Assembly: GCA_964593905.1 (NCBI GenBank) | Contig: CAZQLE010000235.1 | Span: 1 to 5,129, forward strand | DNA length: 5,129 bases | Reading direction: 5' to 3' | DNA from: CAZQLE01 sp964593905 | Lineage (GTDB): Bacteria > Chloroflexota > Anaerolineae > Anaerolineales > Anaerolineaceae | In this document: one piece after another, positions 1-5,129 of the stretch | Layout of the letters: every line of letters begins with the position of its first letter | Numbering within the stretch: the first letter of the stretch is position 1 | Made by a program: the position numbers and the translations under genes | The notes under the pieces: generated by a model | The model's input: only the letters and a program-made list of their open reading frames with translations | What the model was told of the DNA's origin: nothing | Databases searched by the model: none

Positions 1-948
1 CCATTCCCCCGGTTCGGGGCCAATCTCCAACGGGTCGGGTACCAGCGCCCGGTAAATTTTCTCTCGAATTTTTGCCAGCGCAACAGCCGGCCGCAGGCTA
101 AAACGGGTCGAAAGGTCCCGCGCAGCCAGCTCTGTCGGCACCTCCCAGCCCAGGTTTTCAGCCAACTGATGCCGGTGTTCACTCAGCCACAGGTAAAGGT
201 CTGCTTCGCTGCGCTGCGGAAAATCACGCAACAAATCGCGCCGGCGAATCACCTGCACAATCGGCAGATATACTTTTTCATACCAGTCACTCAGCGCTTC
301 GTGGTCCGAAATCGAACGGCTTTGCTCGATTCCCATATAATACTGGTGCACCGAGATATGCTCCAACAAACGCGGGTAATCTCCCCCGCTGCTGACCACC
401 AGATCTACCCCCGGCAAAACCTCGGGCAGACGGGTCTGTTCGATGAATGAAGCGCGTTCGGTCTTAAGAATCAGCGCATCTGGCGAATCGCCCGGTTCAA
501 GGGGGGTATCGGTGTCTATCACTGTCACCAGCGCCTGAATCGAATCGCCGCCCAGCGAGCGCACCACCGAAATTCGGTGATGCCCATCCAGAACAAAAAA
601 GACCTTGCCCACCTGATAAACATCAATCGGCGGCAGACCGGCCAGATCTTCCTGGGCAATTTTCACATTGGCCCAGCGTGATTTATCGCTGTCTTTGCGC
701 GGCATAAAAGAGCGGGTAAAGTCCAAATTCCGTGAAACGCTACCCACAATCGCATCCAGCGAAATTTCTTCCAACCGCGGCGGAGAGGTCCGCGCGCGCC
801 AGAGCCGCCTGCGAATTTCATCATAAGGCACCAGGTGCGTCGATCGCCCGGTTAAAAAACCGGCCATCTCTTCCAGTGCTGCTTTGCGGCGGGCTTCATC
901 AAAATCATTTGCCGCCTGAAAAAAAGACATGGGCTTCAACTCGCTCAT
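1..948 (-). CDS. ParB-like domain protein, probable N-terminal part of a universal-stress-protein fusion (3' end beyond window)
   Basis: The frame is open from ATG at 948 to the window edge with no stop (316 codons), so the C-terminus is missing. The start is supported by a GGTGA Shine-Dalgarno 7 nt upstream. The protein is soluble, with no signal peptide or membrane segment. Residues 1-70 are charged and helical. Residues about 60-145 look like a ParB/sulfiredoxin-type fold: a 'LPPIDVYQVG' strand at 105-114 is followed by DGHHR at 121-125, equivalent to the G-x-H-R box of ParB N-terminal domains. Residues 221-256 form a second conserved block (DWYEKVYLP, then DFPQRSEADLYLW) that recalls DUF4032-type proteins. 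The last residues (GPEPGEW, 310-316) resemble the linker that, as I recall from Chloroflexota homologues, precedes a C-terminal UspA domain; that domain would lie outside the window. No helix-turn-helix or DNA-binding region typical of chromosomal ParB is visible, so a partition role is unlikely. The exact function is unknown. The coding call is firm; the family call is moderate. Confidence 0.85.
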   Translation of the reverse strand, partial: MSELKPMSFFQAANDFDEARRKAALEEMAGFLTGRSTHLVPYDEIRRRLWRARTSPPRLEEISLDAIVGSVSRNLDFTRSFMPRKDSDKSRWANVKIAQEDLAGLPPIDVYQVGKVFFVLDGHHRISVVRSLGGDSIQALVTVIDTDTPLEPGDSPDALILKTERASFIEQTRLPEVLPGVDLVVSSGGDYPRLLEHISVHQYYMGIEQSRSISDHEALSDWYEKVYLPIVQVIRRRDLLRDFPQRSEADLYLWLSEHRHQLAENLGWEVPTELAARDLSTRFSLRPAVALAKIREKIYRALVPDPLEIGPEPGEW

Positions 949-955
949 GAAAACT

Positions 956-960
956 TCACC
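956..960 (-). promoter_or_regulatory. Ribosome binding site of the ParB-like gene
   Basis: GGTGA on the minus strand lies 7 nt before the ATG at 948. It matches the GGAGGTGA end of the consensus and favours this ATG over the in-frame ATG six codons downstream (Met7). Confidence 0.5.
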
Positions 961-994
961 ATCCCATTACCATTATGCATCATTTTATGGGGAC

Positions 995-1025
995 ATTTTA
1001 CCACCCGGAGCAGTAGAACGGGCAA
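995..1025 (-). promoter_or_regulatory. Weak candidate promoter for the ParB-like gene
   Basis: On the minus strand, TTGCCC (1020-1025, -35-like, 4/6) and TAAAAT (995-1000, -10-like, 5/6) are separated by 19 nt, slightly longer than ideal. A second -10-like box, CATAAT (972-977), has no recognisable -35. The gene needs its own promoter because a strong terminator lies just upstream at 1054-1092, but the exact site is uncertain. Confidence 0.25.
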
Positions 1026-1053
1026 TTGCACCCACCGGCAACAGTAACCCCAA

Positions 1054-1092
1054 TTAAAAAGCTGCCCTGAGCGTTCAGGGCAGCTTTTTAAA
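1054..1092 (-). terminator. Intrinsic terminator of the nucleobase permease gene
   Basis: A perfect 17-bp inverted repeat (1054-1070 with 1075-1091) closes a 4-nt loop. Its core is the 10-bp GC-rich stem GCTGCCCTGA/TCAGGGCAGC, flanked by an A run on one side and a T run on the other. It starts 12 nt after the permease stop codon. The symmetrical A/T flanks mean it could stop transcription in both directions. It separates the permease from the ParB-like gene downstream. Confidence 0.93.
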
Positions 1093-1103
1093 TTTTGAAA
1101 ACG

Positions 1104-2489
1104 CTAGTTATCGAGAACTTCCTGTTCTTTTACCCCAAATTTTGATGGGGGCAGCACAAGGAACAGAAGATTGAAGAGAATGCCCGCCAGCGCCGCAAAA
1201 ACAATGGCCGGAATCCCGCGCGGGAAGACCACCGGGATCTGGAAGGGGAACAATCCGTCGGGCAGTGCCAGCGCGCCGCCCAGACCGGTGATCAGGATGA
1301 TCGCCCCCACTGCCAGTTGACGCGGCTCAAACAGATTGACCTTTTCAGACTGGATCAGCGCCACACCCTGCATGGCAATCACCCCAAAGAGGTAGATCGC
1401 CAGCCCGCCCGTGACCGCCTGGGGAATGGTGTTTACCACCGCTGCCAGTTTGCCCACAAAACCGAGCAATATGGCAATGACGCCAGCGGTCATCAGCACC
1501 GGAACCGAGTAGTTGCGGGTGATCGCCATCAGGCTGTTATTCTCGCCATAATTCGTTCCAGCACAGCCGCCCAGCATACCCACAACAATGTCATCTGCAC
1601 CGTCTGCCACCAGGTTCAAACCGATCAGGTTCTTAATGCCAGTCGGTTTGCGGCCCAGGTCTTTGGCAAGCTGGTCAATATACAGGCTCATCTGATACAG
1701 GTGCGCCGTCGATTCAGGCACCGTCGCAATGGCGATTAAGGAAATACTGACCACAATTTCCATTGCCCGCGGGTCATTGAAAGCCGGCAAGGTGATAAAC
1801 GGCATACGCAGCCAACTGGCCTGCGAGACCACCGAAAAATCAACCAGGCCCATCAGCCAGGCGACAACATAACCAAAGACCGCGCCCAACAAAATGGGCA
1901 ACATACCCAGCAGCCCTTTGCCGCGCAGATAAACCGAGAAAGCCACCGTCGCCAGCAGCGTCACCATTGCCACCGTCCAGTTGCTGCCAGCCATATTCAG
2001 CGCCGTGCCGGCCAACGAGAGGCCAATGATGATCGCCACCGAACCGGTCACAATCGGGGGCAACACTTTATCCAGGGCCTGTTTACCCAGCCGCATAATC
2101 AACAGGCCGACCAGAATCTCAACCACACCGGTGCCCAGAATGCCCACCTGCACCAGCCGCACCCCTTCGGGGCAGTAAGTCATAGCGGGGTCTGCAAAAC
2201 AGTCATTGGCATACAGCGACATCGCTGTCACCACCACGGTGATATAGCTAAAGCTTGAACCATAATACAGTGGAATGCGGCGGCCAGAGACCAGCAGCGC
2301 AATAATCGTACCCACACCGCTTGCCAGCAGGGTCACTCCCACATCAAATTTGGTTAAGATCGCCACCAGAATGGTGGCCGGGAACATGGTAATCACTTGC
2401 TGAAAACCCAGACTGACCATTGAACCAAAGGGCGGCCAGTCTTCAGGCATGTAGCCAAATACTTCCGTTTTTTTAGCAGAAGTTGCCAT
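1104..2489 (-). CDS. NCS2-family nucleobase permease, uracil (UraA-like) type
   Basis: This 461-residue inner-membrane protein is a proton-coupled nucleobase importer of the NCS2/NAT (uracil-xanthine permease) family; length and hydrophobic pattern fit the 14-segment fold. Landmarks include GSSFSYI (77-83, equivalent to the SSFAFI region of UraA), PESTAH (258-263) carrying E259 and H263, and GTNYGEN (311-317) carrying E316. These correspond to E241, H245 and E290 of E. coli UraA, the substrate- and proton-coupling residues. The Glu-xxx-His pair favours uracil over purines, where Asp is usual at the second position; this is inferred from the family. The NAT signature at 316-325 reads E-N-N-S-L-M-A-I-T-R, with Ser where Gly is normal. 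A non-cytoplasmic loop at about 91-112 has two cysteines (C97, C106) that UraA lacks as I recall it. The ATG at 2489 is preceded by AAGGAG. No pyrimidine gene is adjacent, so the substrate remains unproven. Confidence 0.95.
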   Translation of the reverse strand: MATSAKKTEVFGYMPEDWPPFGSMVSLGFQQVITMFPATILVAILTKFDVGVTLLASGVGTIIALLVSGRRIPLYYGSSFSYITVVVTAMSLYANDCFADPAMTYCPEGVRLVQVGILGTGVVEILVGLLIMRLGKQALDKVLPPIVTGSVAIIIGLSLAGTALNMAGSNWTVAMVTLLATVAFSVYLRGKGLLGMLPILLGAVFGYVVAWLMGLVDFSVVSQASWLRMPFITLPAFNDPRAMEIVVSISLIAIATVPESTAHLYQMSLYIDQLAKDLGRKPTGIKNLIGLNLVADGADDIVVGMLGGCAGTNYGENNSLMAITRNYSVPVLMTAGVIAILLGFVGKLAAVVNTIPQAVTGGLAIYLFGVIAMQGVALIQSEKVNLFEPRQLAVGAIILITGLGGALALPDGLFPFQIPVVFPRGIPAIVFAALAGILFNLLFLVLPPSKFGVKEQEVLDN

Positions 2490-2613
2490 GCAGACTCCTT
2501 AAAGAAATAATGGATTAAAAACCGAAAACAGAAAATAATTACAGGGGGCGAATTGGCTGGATCCGTTTTGCTCGCGCCGCCTGAAATTGAATTCGCTTGC
2601 GTGCACACAAACT
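2490..2613 (-). other. Putative 5' leader of the permease mRNA, possible hairpin
   Basis: If the promoter at 2620-2647 is right, the permease mRNA has a leader of about 120 nt. It contains a perfect 7-nt inverted repeat (GCGAATT at 2596-2590 read on the minus strand, AATTCGC at 2554-2548). Inside it, GGCGG can pair with CCaGCC with one bulged A. A U-rich stretch follows before the ribosome binding site. I do not recognise a purine riboswitch, a PyrR-binding loop or another known class. Structure and any regulatory role are inference. Confidence 0.25.
2495..2500 (-). promoter_or_regulatory. Ribosome binding site of the permease gene
   Basis: AAGGAG on the minus strand sits 5 nt before the ATG at 2489. 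It sets this start and argues against the longer, out-of-frame reading that overlaps the permease 5' end. Confidence 0.8.
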
Positions 2614-2619
2614 TTCAAA

Positions 2620-2647
2620 AGTATAAGGAATTTCATTTCAAATTCAA
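2620..2647 (-). promoter_or_regulatory. Candidate sigma70-type promoter of the permease gene
   Basis: On the minus strand, TTGAAT (2642-2647, -35, 4/6) and TATACT (2620-2625, -10, 5/6) are spaced by 16 nt. Transcription would start near 2613, about 120 nt upstream of the permease ATG. The -10 box lies between the arms of an imperfect inverted repeat (2582-2594 and 2628-2640, 11 of 13 matching). Confidence 0.5.
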
Positions 2648-2670
2648 TAGGTTTTGAGGATGATCCGTCT

Positions 2671-2689
2671 TGTTAATAAAACGTTAACA
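2671..2689. promoter_or_regulatory. Operator-like dyad TGTTAA-N7-TTAACA
   Basis: Two perfect 6-nt inverted arms (2671-2676 and 2684-2689) are separated by 7 nt, a layout common for dimeric transcription factor sites. It lies between the two divergent promoters. No regulator gene is present in the window, so a partner cannot be named, and AT-rich DNA makes chance dyads fairly likely. Confidence 0.3.
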
Positions 2690-2779
2690 TAAGCTATTTA
2701 CACTCTCTCGACAAATTCTCACCGGTCAACTTCTGAAATCCTGCCCATGCTATAATCCCGGAAATTATCTTAACGTTTT
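2678..2779. repeat. Inverted pair of a 10-mer (AAAACGTTAA / TTAACGTTTT) flanking the lipoprotein promoter
   Basis: AAAACGTTAA at 2678-2687 recurs as its exact reverse complement at 2770-2779; extended to 12 nt, the copies match at 11 positions. The right copy starts about 7 nt after the predicted transcription start of the lipoprotein gene. The left copy overlaps the TGTTAA dyad. Together they could be paired binding sites for one regulator; this is inference. Confidence 0.35.
2748..2756 (+). promoter_or_regulatory. Extended -10 promoter of the lipoprotein gene
   Basis: TGCTATAAT is a perfect TATAAT preceded by TG at the extended -10 position. No convincing -35 is present near 2728-2733, which is tolerated in extended -10 promoters. 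Transcription would start near 2763, giving a leader of about 54 nt. Confidence 0.65.
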
Positions 2780-2807
2780 CCCGCATAGATGTCGGCTGGT
2801 TGATCTT

Positions 2808-2812
2808 GGAGG
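2808..2812 (+). promoter_or_regulatory. Ribosome binding site of the lipoprotein gene
   Basis: GGAGG (part of GGAGGTGG) is followed by only 4 nt before the ATG at 2817. The motif is strong but the spacing is short. The ATG is nevertheless well supported, because it begins a canonical signal peptide. Confidence 0.7.
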
Positions 2813-2816
2813 TGGT

Positions 2817-3572
2817 ATGAAAAAATTACTGGGCAGTTGTTTGCTCTTAGGGTTGCTGCTTGCCACAGGCTGTGGGGCCAACCCTGGCAGAATGACAGTC
2901 ATTCCACTTTCAAACCCGGTCCCCGAGAAAGGATCGGGGGCCTTTGCCAGCGCAACCCAGCCTGCCAATGGGTTTAACACCATTCGCATGGAGACCTTTG
3001 GCGAAGTGCAGCTTCTGCAAGGGCCTCAGGAAAGTTTTAAAATTGAAGGGGACGACAACCTGATCCAGTTTATTGAAACAAGCGTCGAAAACGGCGTGTT
3101 AATCATTCGGGCCAAGACAAATCAGGCGCTTCCGAACACCAAACCGCCCCGCTTTCTGATCACAGTACAGACATTAAAGCGCATCGAGATTCCCGCCAGC
3201 GGCATTGTCAATGCGCCAGACCCGCTTCAGATTGACGAATTGAGCATCGACATTGACGGTGAAGGCATGGTGAATTTAAATCAGCTTTCAGGCAGAAAGG
3301 TCGAAACCAGCATCACCGGAACAGGCGTTGTCACCCTGAGAGGGGTACTCGAAGAAGACACCATCCAAATTTCAGGCAGCGGTTCTTACCACAGCGCACA
3401 ACTGACCACCCAGCAAACCAGGGTAGATTTCTCAGGGAGCGGTGAAGCCTATGTTGCGCCCAAAACACTGTTGCAGGTAAAAATCAATGGAGATGGCATC
3501 GTCTATTATTATGGCAGCCCAAAAATTGAGCAGGAGATTCAGGGCGGCGGCAAGCTGGTATCTGCCAGGTAA
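2817..3572 (+). CDS. Lipoprotein with DUF2807-type (head GIN) beta-solenoid domain
   Basis: This 251-residue protein opens with a lipoprotein signal peptide: MKK, a leucine-rich core, then L-A-T-G-C with the lipidated cysteine at 19. It should therefore be exported and membrane-anchored. A linker (20-52) leads into a domain starting at FNTIRMETFGEVQLLQG (53-69), the typical entry of DUF2807 ('putative auto-transporter adhesin, head GIN domain'). Next comes EGDDNLIQFIETSVENGVLII (77-97), again family-like. From about 127 a glycine turn recurs roughly every 20 residues: ASG (127), GEG (148), GTG (168), SGSG (186), SGSG (206), GDG (225), GGG (243), with beta strands between. This indicates a right-handed beta-solenoid. 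The function of this family is not established; the adhesin label is by analogy only. It is divergent from the permease and convergent with the ABC permease, 12 bp between stop codons, so it is probably monocistronic. The family call is firm; its role is unknown. Confidence 0.93.
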   Translation: MKKLLGSCLLLGLLLATGCGANPGRMTVIPLSNPVPEKGSGAFASATQPANGFNTIRMETFGEVQLLQGPQESFKIEGDDNLIQFIETSVENGVLIIRAKTNQALPNTKPPRFLITVQTLKRIEIPASGIVNAPDPLQIDELSIDIDGEGMVNLNQLSGRKVETSITGTGVVTLRGVLEEDTIQISGSGSYHSAQLTTQQTRVDFSGSGEAYVAPKTLLQVKINGDGIVYYYGSPKIEQEIQGGGKLVSAR

Positions 3573-3584
3573 GGAAGAAAATTC

Positions 3585-5129
3585 TCACTCATAATGAATC
3601 GCATCCAGAATGCGGGTATGCGCCGCCCGGCGCGCCGGAAAGACCGCCGCCGCCTGTGAGATGATTACCGCTAAAACCAGCGCCACAACGATTCCCTGCA
3701 CCGGAACCACAAAATCCAGTTTGTAGCCAGACATGGCCGTCATGCCCGATAGAAAGACCCAGGTCAGGGTCAAACCAAATACCAGTCCCAAAAATCCACC
3801 CACCAAACCCATTAACACAGCCTCAGCCAACACCATGCGCACCACCTGGGTGCGGGTCATTCCAATGGCGCGCAACATACCAATTTCGCGCAGCCGTTCC
3901 ATGACATTCATGGTTAAAGTGTTCACCACACCCAGCGAAGCAACCACAACCGCAATTAACGCCAGCACATCAAACATGCTGAAAGCCTGGTCCATCAATT
4001 GAAAGGCGCGCTGCCGCAGCGATTGGTTCGACTCGAGCACAAGACGGTATCGCTTGCCATATAAATCCTCAATCAACTGCTGCACGCCGCTGACAGAAGC
4101 CCCGGGAGACACTTTTAATAGATAGGAGTTGGCGTTATCTATGCGAAAATAACGACGCATATCCGCCCAACTGCCGTTGACCACCAGGCCCTGATTATAA
4201 AAATCGACCACCACTGCCGCCACTTCAAACGGACGAACCCCTTTATGGGTTTTTAAATTTACAGTTTGACCCACCTTCCAGCCATACTTCTCAGACAATA
4301 CCGACGATATAAACAAAGTGTCGCCGCCCGCCAGGCGCTGCAAAGCCCCTGGTTCATCGGCATTTGGGTCACTGAAGACAAAACCGGTGATCCCGCTATA
4401 TGCCAGCGGGTCAATTGCCATAAATGTCAGGTCTTCAAACTTTCCATCCGGTTTCTCAACTTCAACGGCAAAATAGCGCACCGGGGCAACCCGTTCCACC
4501 CCCTGCACCGCCTCCAGCTTACGGCCCACATCGGCGCGCAGCGGCACGGTGGAATTTACATACAGGTCACCCCCAATATAAGCATTCATCCAGGTTTTGA
4601 GATCCACCACAAAAGATTCGGTCATCCCGCGCACAATCAAGATCATCGAAACACCAATCATCAACGCTGCCACCGTCAAAGTGGTGCGCAGTTTGGAACG
4701 CTGGATGTTTCGACTGCCCAACATGCCGGAGCTGCCATACAATCGCGCAACCAGCGGCCGGGTAAATTCTTCCCAACGGGCTGTCACCGCTGGAATCAGT
4801 AACGTCCCCCCCAAAAAGAGCAGAAAAACAGTCAGCGAACCCAGCCGAAATTGGACATCATAAGGAAAGGGGTTTTGAAACAACACAAAAGTGGCTGTCG
4901 CCAACATCGCCAGACCCAGTTTCCAGCCGTTCACCAGCAGCCAGGATTCCTGCTTGTGAGCCCGAATTCGCAGCGCCTCCAGCGGTGAAATTCGCCCGGC
5001 TTGCCAGGCGGGTATTGCCGCCGCGGCCAGGGTGGTAATTACCCCAACCAGAGTGGAAAAAACCAGCAAATCGAATTGCAGCGGAATCCGACCCAGGTCC
5101 TGATCTAACATAACGCTCATCAACTGCGT
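3585..5129 (-). CDS. FtsX/MacB-type ABC transporter permease, C-terminal part (5' end beyond window)
   Basis: The frame is open to the right edge (514 residues visible). A TTG at 5121-5123 could serve as a start, but the visible protein begins in the middle of a permease domain, so the true start is outside. Counting from the edge, the first membrane segment (about 19-40) ends in IPAWQAGRISPLEALR, the usual end of a first FtsX domain. Two further segments (about 68-84 and 95-113) precede GSRNIQRSKLRTTLTVAALMIG (137-158), which starts a second MacB periplasmic-core unit. A large extracytoplasmic domain (about 172-377) follows. The closing FtsX domain has segments near 385-408, 432-457 and 476-499, and the EIGMLRAIG coupling helix (415-423) that contacts the ATPase. 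This is the duplicated ABC permease layout of about 800 residues or more, seen in exporters and LolC/E-like lipoprotein handlers. The partner ATPase should lie upstream, off-window. The substrate cannot be told from sequence. Confidence 0.93.
   Translation of the reverse strand, partial: TQLMSVMLDQDLGRIPLQFDLLVFSTLVGVITTLAAAAIPAWQAGRISPLEALRIRAHKQESWLLVNGWKLGLAMLATATFVLFQNPFPYDVQFRLGSLTVFLLFLGGTLLIPAVTARWEEFTRPLVARLYGSSGMLGSRNIQRSKLRTTLTVAALMIGVSMILIVRGMTESFVVDLKTWMNAYIGGDLYVNSTVPLRADVGRKLEAVQGVERVAPVRYFAVEVEKPDGKFEDLTFMAIDPLAYSGITGFVFSDPNADEPGALQRLAGGDTLFISSVLSEKYGWKVGQTVNLKTHKGVRPFEVAAVVVDFYNQGLVVNGSWADMRRYFRIDNANSYLLKVSPGASVSGVQQLIEDLYGKRYRLVLESNQSLRQRAFQLMDQAFSMFDVLALIAVVVASLGVVNTLTMNVMERLREIGMLRAIGMTRTQVVRMVLAEAVLMGLVGGFLGLVFGLTLTWVFLSGMTAMSGYKLDFVVPVQGIVVALVLAVIISQAAAVFPARRAAHTRILDAIHYE

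Noticed and set aside
169..950. Plus-strand open frames at 169-450 and 732-950
   Set aside because: They lie antisense to the continuous ParB-like frame, have no ribosome binding site that I can see, and encode low-complexity, Arg/His-rich sequence without family features.
1317..2178. Plus-strand open frames at 1317-1739 and 1981-2178
   Set aside because: They are antisense shadows of the permease, whose family motifs make the minus-strand frame certain.
2393..2608. Minus-strand frame of 71 codons overlapping the permease start, considered as a leader peptide
   Set aside because: It begins at GTG with no clear Shine-Dalgarno, overlaps the permease start by almost 100 nt in another frame, and its second half is a frame-shifted reading of the permease.
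2490..2816. Purine riboswitch or PyrR attenuator ahead of the permease
   Set aside because: I could not find the conserved loop sequences of a purine aptamer or the PyrR-binding loop, nor an intrinsic terminator before the start codon.
2765..2989. Minus-strand frame of 74 codons over the lipoprotein start
   Set aside because: It is antisense to a signal peptide and promoter that fit the plus strand; the product is proline/serine-rich with no recognisable domain.
3733..4863. Open frames opposite or out of frame with the ABC permease (plus strand 3733-4002, 4266-4802, 4597-4863; minus strand 4567-4776)
   Set aside because: All lie within a strongly supported FtsX-type gene. The 178-codon frame at 4266-4802 is long, but its His/Arg/Gln-rich sequence looks like an antisense reading.
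5121..5123. TTG at the right edge as the true start of the ABC permease
   Set aside because: The protein would begin in the middle of an FtsX domain, and the frame stays open to the edge, so an upstream start outside the window is far more likely.
1..5129. Phage, transposon, CRISPR, toxin-antitoxin or defence system
   Set aside because: No transposase, integrase, terminal repeats, spaced direct repeats or paired small genes are visible. The ParB-like gene lacks ParA and parS-like neighbours within the window.

Overview
The window holds four protein genes and no RNA gene, mobile element or CRISPR array that I can see. From left to right they are: a minus-strand gene running off the left edge (1-948), which encodes a ParB-like/nucleotidyl-fold protein; a complete minus-strand NCS2 nucleobase permease (1104-2489); a complete plus-strand lipoprotein with a DUF2807-type beta-solenoid (2817-3572); and a minus-strand FtsX/MacB-type ABC transporter permease whose N-terminal part lies beyond the right edge (3585-5129).

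The organism is probably a Gram-negative-like or monoderm environmental bacterium of the Chloroflexota (Anaerolineae-like). This is inference. It rests mainly on the left-edge protein, whose architecture (an N-terminal region, a ParB-like DGHHR motif, a WY..VYLP.....R...L.DFP.R.EADLYLW block, then a G-P-x-P-G-x-W segment at the window edge) resembles proteins I recall from Chloroflexota that carry a C-terminal universal stress protein domain. Base composition is moderate, codon use looks uniform, and nothing suggests recent transfer.

Transcription layout: the left-edge gene and the permease point the same way but are separated by a strong intrinsic terminator (1054-1092), so they are probably independent units. 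The permease and the lipoprotein are divergent. They share a 327-bp intergenic region with a plausible promoter for each, two inverted copies of a 10-mer (AAAACGTTAA) and a possible structured leader ahead of the permease. The lipoprotein and the ABC permease are convergent, with only 12 bp between stop codons and no terminator there.

Functionally the genes look like ordinary housekeeping or envelope genes: nucleobase uptake, a surface lipoprotein, an ABC export or lipoprotein-handling permease, and a stress or regulatory protein. I see no evidence that they form one pathway, and no clear new multi-gene system. The items most worth a second look are the ParB-like fusion protein, the altered NAT signature of the permease, and the repeat-flanked divergent promoter region.
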